A stretch of DNA of 64,000 nt from Brevibacterium picturae (GTDB taxonomy: Bacteria; Actinomycetota; Actinomycetes; Actinomycetales; Brevibacteriaceae). The stretch spans positions 1,364,001 through 1,428,000 of the forward strand of contig NZ_LT629739.1 in assembly GCF_900105045.1 (NCBI RefSeq). Direction: 5' to 3'. A program made the translations under genes and the position numbers. The notes below the pieces were generated by a model. That model worked only from the letters and a program-made list of their open reading frames with translations, was not told the DNA's origin and searched no databases. Every line of letters begins with the position of its first letter. Positions within the stretch are counted from its first letter, which is position 1. Below are positions 44,889-51,619 of the stretch, one piece after another.

Positions 44889-45329
44889 ATGGACACAAAC
44901 GATCAGCTGACCGAACTTCTTGGGCTCGAGGAACCGGCCCCACAAGACGCTCTCGCAATTCGCCTCGCCGAGCAAGATGAATGCCTGCTCGACGAGCTCG
45001 TCGCGATGCGTAAGCGTAAAGGGCTGACTCAGACTGCCGTGGGCGAAGCAATCGGCCGTGACCAAGCAGCCATATCTAATTTCGAGCGCCTCGGCGGCGA
45101 CCCGCACATGTCAACTGTCCGCCGCTACGCACTGGCTGTGGGCGCATCAATTTCTCATGTTGTCCAGGATGCATCCCCGAAAACTATCGCGCACGGCACA
45201 CAGTGGATCGCGGGTCTTTCTCGGAGCGACAAGCCAGTTTCGGGTACCGAAAGCGCACTGCAGACTCACGACCAAGAGGTCTGGAAAACACGTGCGTCTC
45301 AACTGGAGGTGCAGTATGCCGAGGAATGA
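44889..45329 (+). CDS. XRE-family antitoxin with C-terminal tail (TAC antitoxin)
   Basis: The 146-residue protein has an XRE HTH at about residues 33-85 (LVAMRKRKGLTQTAVGEAIG, then AISNFERLGGDPHMSTVRRY), preceded by a 30-residue acidic helix. After the HTH about 55 residues remain, far more than a simple HigA needs, ending in VWKTRASQLEVQYAEE with a conspicuous Trp. In TAC systems such a tail (chaperone-addiction region) makes the antitoxin dependent on a SecB-like chaperone. The ATG lies right after the TATGAG-N6-CTCATA operator and has only a distant GAGG. The stop is 14 bp inside the next gene. DNA binding and toxin neutralisation are inferred from family and gene order. Confidence 0.78.
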   Translation: MDTNDQLTELLGLEEPAPQDALAIRLAEQDECLLDELVAMRKRKGLTQTAVGEAIGRDQAAISNFERLGGDPHMSTVRRYALAVGASISHVVQDASPKTIAHGTQWIAGLSRSDKPVSGTESALQTHDQEVWKTRASQLEVQYAEE

Positions 45330-45726
45330 GTCGGCTACCGCGGTTCTGATAAACGTGTCGCTCGTAGGTGTCGTCGCCCAATCAAAAACGTTGTTCGGCC
45401 AAGAGTTCGACGTGCAGGACGGTGATGATCCCAAAGTCGAGCTTCAAGTGCTGAGTAATGAGGCCGATGACACGTCAGGCTTTGGTGTGAAACTCGAGAT
45501 CAGCCACACCACCTCCGATATGAGAATCAGTATCGAAGCCGTAGCAGACTATGAAGGGCCCCTGCCGGAAATCGGCAGTGAAGACCTTGCTGACCTCATG
45601 GAAGACAGCGCTCTGCCCACGCTGTTCCCTTTCGTCTACGAGGCGTTCCGCAGTACTGCTGCTCGACTCCCAGGCGAGCAGCCGATAATCCCGGCCAAGC
45701 GCCCGAACTTCTCAAACAACGCATAA
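45316..45726 (+). CDS. SecB-like chaperone of a toxin-antitoxin-chaperone module
   Basis: The ATG at 45316 has GGAGGT 6 nt upstream and lies 14 bp inside the antitoxin gene; open frame before it is a shadow of that gene. The 136-residue product is acidic, with alternating beta strands (VELQVLSNEAD, GFGVKLEISH, DMRISIEAVADYEG) followed by LFPFVYEAFRSTAARLPGEQ and PIIPAKRPNF. That last block matches the SecB pattern in which a strand series is followed by an (L/A)(F/Y)PYxRxxxxxLTxR helix and a PPxxLxPxNF-like end. General SecB is rare in Actinomycetota, whereas TAC-linked SecB-like proteins are known there. It should hold the antitoxin tail and allow toxin neutralisation. Confidence 0.7.
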   Translation: MPRNESATAVLINVSLVGVVAQSKTLFGQEFDVQDGDDPKVELQVLSNEADDTSGFGVKLEISHTTSDMRISIEAVADYEGPLPEIGSEDLADLMEDSALPTLFPFVYEAFRSTAARLPGEQPIIPAKRPNFSNNA

Positions 45727-46115
45727 CCTTACGAGCGGCCACAGCGCAATCTTGATGACCGGGTAGCGTCTGAAATTCGTACCGAATACCGCAGGACGCT
45801 GTCCCTCCCACCGCATCAGTTCACAATCACATACTCCGCCGTCCGAGTAGGCGTGATTTTAGAGTTCCATGATGATCGCGACAACGATACCGCGTCGCGG
45901 CACCAGGCATGAACACTGGGCAATCATGTTCCCACTCTGGGCGTACCAATAGATACACGGGCCCACCGATCTTAAGCCTGGCTCGGCTTTGACCACTGTG
46001 CCTTAGAGTTGAAAACCAACTTCGTCTCTAGAGACTCACCACCAGTGCCACTCCCCGTTCGTTTCTTGGGAATCATCAAGTTCTGGCCTGAGTTAGCAGT
46101 CGGGACCATGGCGAC
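45727..46115. other. Non-coding stretch between the TAC module and the paralogue remnant
   Basis: These 389 bp show no intact gene. Base composition is lower in G+C than in the flanking genes, fitting acquired or decayed DNA. A 93-codon minus-strand frame over 45972-46253 crosses the remnant and the hairpin and is not credible as a gene. No tRNA, integrase or clean inverted repeat was found. Confidence 0.4.
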
Positions 46116-46172
46116 TTCTCCGGAGAATATGGTGAGCACGACGGAGTCCACAAGATCGCGCTCGCCGAATAG
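46116..46172 (+). pseudogene. 3'-end remnant of a paralogue of the secreted protein
   Basis: Plus-strand codons at 46116-46172 read FSGEYGEHDGVHKIALAE then stop, aligning with NGGEWGAPHGVHKVQFGN at the end of the secreted protein at 43567-44013. The frame is closed by a stop at 46089-46091, so only the last 18-25 codons survive. It is followed by the second copy of the hairpin element, as in the intact gene. Confidence 0.6.
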
Positions 46173-46204
46173 GTAACTAGACGCTTTTACGACGGCACCC
46201 GGTG

Positions 46205-46246
46205 CGACGAACCCCGCCTCTGGAAGCCCAGGGGCGGGGTTCGTCG
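46205..46246. terminator. Hairpin terminator, copy B of the duplicated element
   Basis: CGACGAACCCCGCC (46205-46218) pairs perfectly with 46233-46246 (14 bp, 14-nt loop). It lies 49 bp from the stop of the LCP gene on the other strand and could serve both directions. Flanking sequence up to 46276 matches copy A. Confidence 0.75.
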
Positions 46247-46294
46247 TGTGCACGGGTGGGTGGAGCCACCTCGGCGGCTGGTCATTCGGGAGAG

Positions 46295-47344
46295 TTACAG
46301 GTGCGACTCCGGCGCGTTCTTGACATAGTCGCCGAGGGTGTCGTTCTCGAATGCGTCCTGAACCTTCTCCAGTTCCTCCTCATCGACGTTGACGATCGAC
46401 TGACCGTCGTTCGAGGTGCCGACTCCGGCTGTCGGGGAGGTGAAGAACTCGATGTCGCCGGGGCGGACGTCGCGCATACCGAAGGCCGTGGCGGAAATAT
46501 ACTGGGCGTCGAGGCCGGAGTCGACGTACATGTACGGGGAGAAGTCTTCGACCATGTTCTGAATCTTCACCGGGTTCGACAGGGTGTCGGCGGAGATGAT
46601 CTCGTTGGTCAGGCCCCTGATGAAGGCCTGCTGGTTGCGCGCGCGCTGGAAGTCGCCGTCCTTGAAGGACTTGCGCTCGCGCACGAACGTCAGTGCCTCG
46701 TCGCCGTTGAGAAGGTTCTCGCCCTTTTCGAAGGTGTACCCGTTCTTCTCGAAGCTCTGCTCCGAGTTCACGGTCACCCCGCCGAGGCTGTTCGTCAGTG
46801 CCTTGAAGCCTTGGAAGTCGATGATCGCCACATGGTCGAGGTCCGTGCCGATGAAGTCCGAGACCGTGGATACGGCCAGCGGAAGTCCGCCGTAGGAGAG
46901 TGCGGAGTTGATCTTCGCCTTGCCGTGGCCCTCGATGTCGACCCAGCTGTCGCGCGGGATCGACATGATCTGGACCTTCGAGCCGGACTCGGGCAGGTGC
47001 ATGACCATGATCGTGTCCGAACGCAGTCCGCGGGAATCGTTGACGTCAACCTCGTCCATCGGCTCATCGGAGCCCAGCAGCAAGATGTTTGTGCCGCCCT
47101 CCTCTTTCCTGTCATCGGGACGCTGCGTGCCGAAGATCTGTTCGTCGGTGAGCTGATTCGCATTGTTGTCGAAGGTGCGGCCGATGTTCCACAGGTAGAT
47201 GCCGACACCGAGAACGCCGAGGATGACGATCACGAGCAGGATGACGAGGACCTTGCGCCAGACCTTCTTCTTTTTGCGGCGAGGGCGCTGCGGTCGGTCG
47301 TCCTGGCTGTCGAACAGATCATCGAAACTGCTGTTGTCCGTCAT
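46295..47344 (-). CDS. LCP (LytR-CpsA-Psr) family glycopolymer transferase
   Basis: The 349-residue protein has a basic cytoplasmic N-terminus (RPRRKKKKVWRK), one membrane helix at about 30-52, then an extracellular LCP domain: ILLLGSDE, the Arg/Asp-containing LRSDTIMVMHLP, MSIPRDSWVDI, KINSALSYGG and FVRERKSFKDGDFQRARNQQ, which together hold the conserved Arg and Asp residues that bind the polyprenyl-pyrophosphate and metal. LCP enzymes move lipid-linked teichoic acid-like polymers onto peptidoglycan. The ATG at 47344 has CGGAG 5 nt upstream; a GTG at 47350 lies within that site. It is the natural last step for the polymer made by 1-34206. Confidence 0.92.
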   Translation of the reverse strand: MTDNSSFDDLFDSQDDRPQRPRRKKKKVWRKVLVILLVIVILGVLGVGIYLWNIGRTFDNNANQLTDEQIFGTQRPDDRKEEGGTNILLLGSDEPMDEVDVNDSRGLRSDTIMVMHLPESGSKVQIMSIPRDSWVDIEGHGKAKINSALSYGGLPLAVSTVSDFIGTDLDHVAIIDFQGFKALTNSLGGVTVNSEQSFEKNGYTFEKGENLLNGDEALTFVRERKSFKDGDFQRARNQQAFIRGLTNEIISADTLSNPVKIQNMVEDFSPYMYVDSGLDAQYISATAFGMRDVRPGDIEFFTSPTAGVGTSNDGQSIVNVDEEELEKVQDAFENDTLGDYVKNAPESHL

Positions 47345-47533
47345 CGGCACTCCGGGTTTCAGTCAATGCGGCGGGAACGCCGGCGGGGAAAAGATTGCAA
47401 TCCCCGCAATTGTATAACTTCCGTTACATTCTCCCGGACACCTTGGGTGCCCAATCCGGCCGCACCCTCGCCGAGGTGACTCGACTCACCGGTAATAACT
47501 CCGCATCCGTATGGTGGACGTCTCGCGCGCTGG

Positions 47534-47549
47534 GTAGACTTTCCTGGTG
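47534..47549 (+). promoter_or_regulatory. Leaderless -10 promoter box of the MFS gene
   Basis: TAGACT at 47534-47539 is followed by 7 nt and the GTG start at 47547. There is no ribosome site before the GTG. The spacing fits an mRNA that begins at, or within a base or two of, the start codon. A -35 is not clear. Confidence 0.5.
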
Positions 47550-48785
47550 TTCAACAACTATCGGGAAATTCTGTCTCTTCCCGGTGCCCTCAAGTTCTCC
47601 TTGGCCGGTCTTGTTGCACGTATGCCCATCGCAGTTCTGGGCCTGGGAATCGTCTTGTTCATCCAGGGCGTCAGCGGCTCCTATGGTCTGGCAGGCATCG
47701 TCGCCGCCGTGTACATGATCGTCCAAGCTCTTGCCGGCCCCGGGATCGCGCGCCTCGTCGACCGCCGCGGCCAGGCCGCTGTCATGGTGCCCATCGTCAT
47801 CACGCACCTCATCGCCCTGCTGATGCTCATCGTCACCGTCTACGCCGACTGGTGGACAGGCTTCATCTTCGTCTTCGCCGGCATCAGCGGGGCCACTGTC
47901 GGCTCCGTCGGGTCGCTGGTGCGCTCCCGCTGGTCACACATCGTGGATTCGCCGAAGAAGCTGCAGACCGCGTTCTCCTGGGAATCCGTGGCCGATGAGC
48001 TGCTCTTCGTCACCGGGCCCGTCGTCGCCACCGTGCTCGCCACCGCCGTGTTCCCGCCGGCAGGCATCATCCTCTCGATGCTCACCGCCGGGATCGGCTC
48101 GGCCCTGCTCTACGTCCAGAAGTCGACCGAGCCCCCGCCGATCGAACGCTCCACGGAAGCCAAGGGCCATGTGTTCTCCAACCCGGGCATCTTCACGATC
48201 ATCGTCGTCAATGTGTTCCTGGGAGTGAACTTCGGGGCCATCGACGTCATCGCCGTGGCCTTCGCCGACGAGCAGGGCGTGAAGTCACTGGCCGGCATCC
48301 TGCTCAGCGCCTTCGCCCTGGGGTCGCTCATCGCCGGTGGACTCTACGGATCGCGGAACTGGAACTCGGCGACGCACCACCGCTTCGGCATCACCGTGAC
48401 CCTGCTGGCCATCGGTGCCTGCTCGATGATGCTGGCTCAGGGCATGGTCTCCTACACGATCATCCTGTTCCTCGTCGGCTTCACGATCGCCCCGAGCCTC
48501 ATCGGCGCGAACTCCGTCATCGAAGCGTTGGCACCACCTCGGCGACTGACCGAGGCCTTCGCCTGGCTGGGCACGTCCCTGGGCTTCGGCGTGGCCTTCG
48601 GGTCGGCCATCGCCGGGAACATCATCGACGCCGCGAATGCGAAGACCGCGATGCTGTTGCCCGCCGGCTGCGCCATCGTCGGTGCCCTGCTGGCACTGTC
48701 ACTGCTGAAGCTGCTCAACCCGACGCGGTCGAGCCACGAGGCGCGGTCGAACAGGGAGCGGCGACGGGTGAACGTCGCGGAGTGA
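47547..48785 (+). CDS. MFS transporter
   Basis: The 412-residue protein has about twelve hydrophobic segments; FNNYREILSLPGALKFSLAG starts it, an opening common among actinobacterial MFS proteins, followed by motif-A-like LVDRRGQAAVM between helices 2 and 3. The C-terminus is basic and polar (RSSHEARSNRERRR). GTG at 47547 appears leaderless. It is divergent from the LCP gene with a 202-bp gap and converges on dagK. No regulator is adjacent, so neither substrate nor control can be assigned. Confidence 0.85.
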   Translation: MFNNYREILSLPGALKFSLAGLVARMPIAVLGLGIVLFIQGVSGSYGLAGIVAAVYMIVQALAGPGIARLVDRRGQAAVMVPIVITHLIALLMLIVTVYADWWTGFIFVFAGISGATVGSVGSLVRSRWSHIVDSPKKLQTAFSWESVADELLFVTGPVVATVLATAVFPPAGIILSMLTAGIGSALLYVQKSTEPPPIERSTEAKGHVFSNPGIFTIIVVNVFLGVNFGAIDVIAVAFADEQGVKSLAGILLSAFALGSLIAGGLYGSRNWNSATHHRFGITVTLLAIGACSMMLAQGMVSYTIILFLVGFTIAPSLIGANSVIEALAPPRRLTEAFAWLGTSLGFGVAFGSAIAGNIIDAANAKTAMLLPAGCAIVGALLALSLLKLLNPTRSSHEARSNRERRRVNVAE

Positions 48786-49017
48786 GGGGTAGTGCTGCGG
48801 TTCAGTCGGCGGCCGTGCAACGGGCGGCACCTGGCGATCCCCGTCGCGGGGCGGTCCTTGTTGCGGGGCGGTCCTCATCGCAGATGGTCCTCATTGCGGG
48901 GCGCAGGTGGCACTCTGCACCCTGAGCTCTGAAACACCCCACTGCCACGGGGTGATTAAGCGCTACATGTAGGCGATGGCGCTCCCGGGTTGCCCCCTTA
49001 ACTCTGCGCACCGTCCC
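48786..49017. repeat. Convergent intergenic region with degenerate tandem repeats, a hairpin and a dispersed 20-mer
   Basis: Three degenerate 16-17 bp units of the type GCGGGGCGGTCCTCATT run over about 48855-48905. CACCCC (48935-48940) pairs with GGGGTG (48949-48954). At 48959-48978 lies AGCGCTACATGTAGGCGATG, which contains the palindrome CTACATGTAG and is found again, identical over 20 bp, at 62432-62451 in another convergent gap. Confidence 0.7.
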
Positions 49018-49965
49018 TTACTGCGCCTCAGCTGCCGGGACGCGAACCTGCAGCGACTCCGGACGAATCGTGACCGTGGCCGGAGTCTGTGCGACTGCAT
49101 CACCGTCGGCGACGATCTCGACCGGCTCGGCACCCTCGGTCGCGGCGATATGAACCTCGCGAGCGTGGCCGAAGTGAATGTGCGGGTGCAGCTTGTGTTT
49201 GCCCACGGTGTGTTTGCCCACGGTAAACGCCACCAGCTCCGCGGCCAGCCTCGGGAGGAAGCCGTCCTTGAGCAGAACCACGTCGATGAGACCGTCGTCG
49301 AGCTTCGCCTCGGGCGAGAGTTTCAGTCCGCCTCCGTAACGACCGGAGTTGGCGAACCCGGCTGATAATCCTCGGAATTCGACCTGTTCGCCATCGATGG
49401 TCAGCGCCAGGGCGATGCGTCGTGGTGGCATGATCGCGCGAACGACGCCGTACAGGTAGACCCAGTGGCCCTTGATGCGGCGGACCGAGTCGGCGTATTC
49501 CTGGACTGTGGAGTCCAGGCCGAGACTGACATTGCCGACGCAGATCTGTCCATCGAGGTCGAGGACATCGATGGTGCGGTCACGACCGTTCGCGACGATG
49601 GCAACGGCGGCCGCGATGTCCTTTGGGATGCCGAGTTTGCCGATGAAGTCGTTGCCGCGCCCACCTGCGATGATGCCCAGCGAGGTGCGCGTGCCGACGA
49701 GCCCGGCGGCGACGGCGCGCACCAGACCGTCACCGCCGAGTGACACGACAATGGGTGCGCCCCGCGCCGCGAACTCCGCGGCGAGGTCGGTCGCGTTCTG
49801 CTCGCTCGTGCTTTCGACCAGGACTGCCTCGAGGCCGTGAGCGGCAAAGGCCGACTGCAAGGGCTCGATCCGCTTCTGGACAGCGCCGTGGCGTGCGACG
49901 GGGTTGAGAATGACCGGTACCGACGCCCGTGACGATGCCGAGCTCTGTGGCGATGCGGTGCTCAC
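49018..49965 (-). CDS. Diacylglycerol kinase-family lipid kinase
   Basis: The 315-residue protein has the DAGK catalytic domain: PVILNPVARHGAV at the start, VVSLGGDGLVRAVAAGL (GGDG nucleotide loop) and IIAGGRGNDFIGKLGIP in place of the more usual GTxNDFAR. The family phosphorylates diacylglycerol, sphingoid or other lipid alcohols with ATP. GTG 49965 overlaps the upstream stop (GTGA). An in-frame perfect 15-bp tandem duplication (49194-49223) encodes VGKHTVGKHK. It is last in a cluster after glpD and an AGPS-like gene, so its substrate may be a glycerolipid made with their products; this is inference. Confidence 0.88.
   Translation of the reverse strand: MSTASPQSSASSRASVPVILNPVARHGAVQKRIEPLQSAFAAHGLEAVLVESTSEQNATDLAAEFAARGAPIVVSLGGDGLVRAVAAGLVGTRTSLGIIAGGRGNDFIGKLGIPKDIAAAVAIVANGRDRTIDVLDLDGQICVGNVSLGLDSTVQEYADSVRRIKGHWVYLYGVVRAIMPPRRIALALTIDGEQVEFRGLSAGFANSGRYGGGLKLSPEAKLDDGLIDVVLLKDGFLPRLAAELVAFTVGKHTVGKHKLHPHIHFGHAREVHIAATEGAEPVEIVADGDAVAQTPATVTIRPESLQVRVPAAEAQ
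49194..49223. repeat. In-frame 15-bp tandem duplication in the lipid kinase gene
   Basis: TGTGTTTGCCCACGG occurs twice in a row, 49194-49208 and 49209-49223, with no mismatch. It gives five extra codons (VGKHT/VGKHK). Being perfect, it is recent or conserved at DNA level. Confidence 0.85.
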
Positions 49966-51614
49966 AGCGCGCTCGGCCCGTGCATGAGCTTGCCGGGGTT
50001 CATGATGCCCTCCGGATCCACCTCGGCCTTGGCTGCGCGCAGCATCCGCAGCCACAGTTCGCCGGTCTCCCGAGGGAGCCAGGGAGCATGGTCCGCGCCG
50101 GCGGAATGGTGGTGAGTGATCGTTCCGCCGTTGTCGACCATGGCGTCACCTGCCGCGGTCTTCAGTGCCTTCCACTGCTCCATCTCCTGGCCCTCCTGCT
50201 GCTGGGCGAAGACGGTGTAGTAGAGCGAGCAACCGGAGGTGTAGAGGTGCGATATGTGGCACAGCACCAAGGCCGGTGTGCCTCGGTCGGCCAGCGCCTT
50301 CTCGACGTCGGCCTTGATCGTGTCGTGCAAGGACTCGATCCTGCTCCACGGCGCGGCCGTCTCCATCGTCTCGACGATGACGCCCTCGGTCATCAGCTGA
50401 TCGCGCAGGTACGGGGTTGAGAAGCGGTGCTTCTCCCACTGGGTCTCGGGCGCACCTCCCATGGTGACACCCTTATGTTTCTTGGCGATCTCGCGTCCGG
50501 CGGCCCGTCGCGATTTCGCATCCGACTTGCGGCCGTCGTAACGCAGCACCAGCATGCACGGGGTCGTGACTCCTCGTGCGCGCAGAAAGGCGAGAAGGCC
50601 CTTGCGCTGGATGTCGCTGCCCAGCTGCGCGAGACCGAACGCCGTCTCATTGAGATCGGACAGACGCGCGATATCGGGACGCAGGCCACTCTGTTCGATC
50701 TCGCGCAACGCGCTCGCACCCGAATGGAAGTCGTCGAAGAACCAGGCGTCGGGCAGCGTCACCTCGGGCAGACGCTTGATCCGCAGCGTGGCCTCGGTGA
50801 TGATGCCCAGCGTGCCCTCAGAGCCGATGAAGACTTGGCGCGGATTGGGCCCAGCCGCCGTGGCCGGAGTCGAGCGCAGCTCGACCGGACCACTGGGCGT
50901 GGAACAGCGCAGGCCGAACACGTTTTCGTCGATCCGACCGTACCCGGTGGACTGCTGACCGGCCGAGCGTGTGGCGACCCATCCTCCGACGGTGCTGAAT
51001 TCGAAGGACTGCGGGAAGTGGCCGAGCGTGAAGCCACTGGCCTGCAGCTTTTCTTCGAGATCGGGGCCGAAGACCCCGGCCTGCACGGTCGCCGTCAGCG
51101 ACTCCTCGTCGATGTCGAGGATCTGGTCGAGTCGGGCCAGGCTGATGCACACGCAGCTGCGGAAGCCCGGACGGAATGCGTCGATGCCGGCGACGACGCT
51201 GGTACCACCACCGAAGGGAACGACCGCGATGCGCTCCTGCGCACTGATGGCCAGCAGTGCGTCCACCTCGGCGTGGGATGCCGGGTAGAGCACGACGTCC
51301 GGGGCGAACGGCAACTCCGCACTGCGCAGACGCAGAAGGTCGGGCAGACTGCGTCCAGCAGCATGGGAGACGCGGGTCGCGTGATCATCACGGACGAACT
51401 CGGCGCCCAGCAGCTCTTCGAAGCGCGTGCGCGAGCTGTCCGGGAGGTCGGCCTCGGGCAATTGGACGGATTCGAGTTCGACCGGCGGATTGTGGACGCC
51501 TTTGGGCCAGCCGCAGTTCTTGGTCAGCATCTTCTTGGCCCCGGGTGTGATCGGGCCGTCGTTTCCGTCCTCGCCCCAGCCCCACCAGCGCATGCGCGGT
51601 TGCGTATTGTCCAT
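49962..51614 (-). CDS. FAD-linked oxidase of the alkyl-DHAP synthase (AGPS-like) family
   Basis: The 550-residue protein begins MRWWGWG shortly after the start, which is typical of bacterial AGPS-like proteins. The PCMH-type FAD domain shows VVPFGGGTSVVAG and the STVGGWVATRSAGQQSTGYG block, and the C-terminal half has ITHHHSAGADHAPW, the HHH motif needed for catalysis in alkyldihydroxyacetonephosphate synthases. The ATG at 51614 is 5 bp after the glpD stop; its own stop overlaps the lipid kinase GTG. The eukaryotic enzyme makes ether lipids from acyl-DHAP; in bacteria many relatives are simple FAD hydroxy-acid dehydrogenases, so the ether-lipid role is not certain. Confidence 0.85.
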   Translation of the reverse strand: MDNTQPRMRWWGWGEDGNDGPITPGAKKMLTKNCGWPKGVHNPPVELESVQLPEADLPDSSRTRFEELLGAEFVRDDHATRVSHAAGRSLPDLLRLRSAELPFAPDVVLYPASHAEVDALLAISAQERIAVVPFGGGTSVVAGIDAFRPGFRSCVCISLARLDQILDIDEESLTATVQAGVFGPDLEEKLQASGFTLGHFPQSFEFSTVGGWVATRSAGQQSTGYGRIDENVFGLRCSTPSGPVELRSTPATAAGPNPRQVFIGSEGTLGIITEATLRIKRLPEVTLPDAWFFDDFHSGASALREIEQSGLRPDIARLSDLNETAFGLAQLGSDIQRKGLLAFLRARGVTTPCMLVLRYDGRKSDAKSRRAAGREIAKKHKGVTMGGAPETQWEKHRFSTPYLRDQLMTEGVIVETMETAAPWSRIESLHDTIKADVEKALADRGTPALVLCHISHLYTSGCSLYYTVFAQQQEGQEMEQWKALKTAAGDAMVDNGGTITHHHSAGADHAPWLPRETGELWLRMLRAAKAEVDPEGIMNPGKLMHGPSAL

Positions 51615-51619
51615 GAGGG

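Noticed and set aside
45727..46115. tRNA or tmRNA acting as an integration site beside the TAC genes
   Set aside because: No T-loop (GTTCRANYC) with matching acceptor stem, and no integrase gene nearby.
46202..47479. 425-codon plus-strand open frame opposite the LCP gene
   Set aside because: Begins inside the hairpin element and is antisense to an LCP gene with all family motifs.
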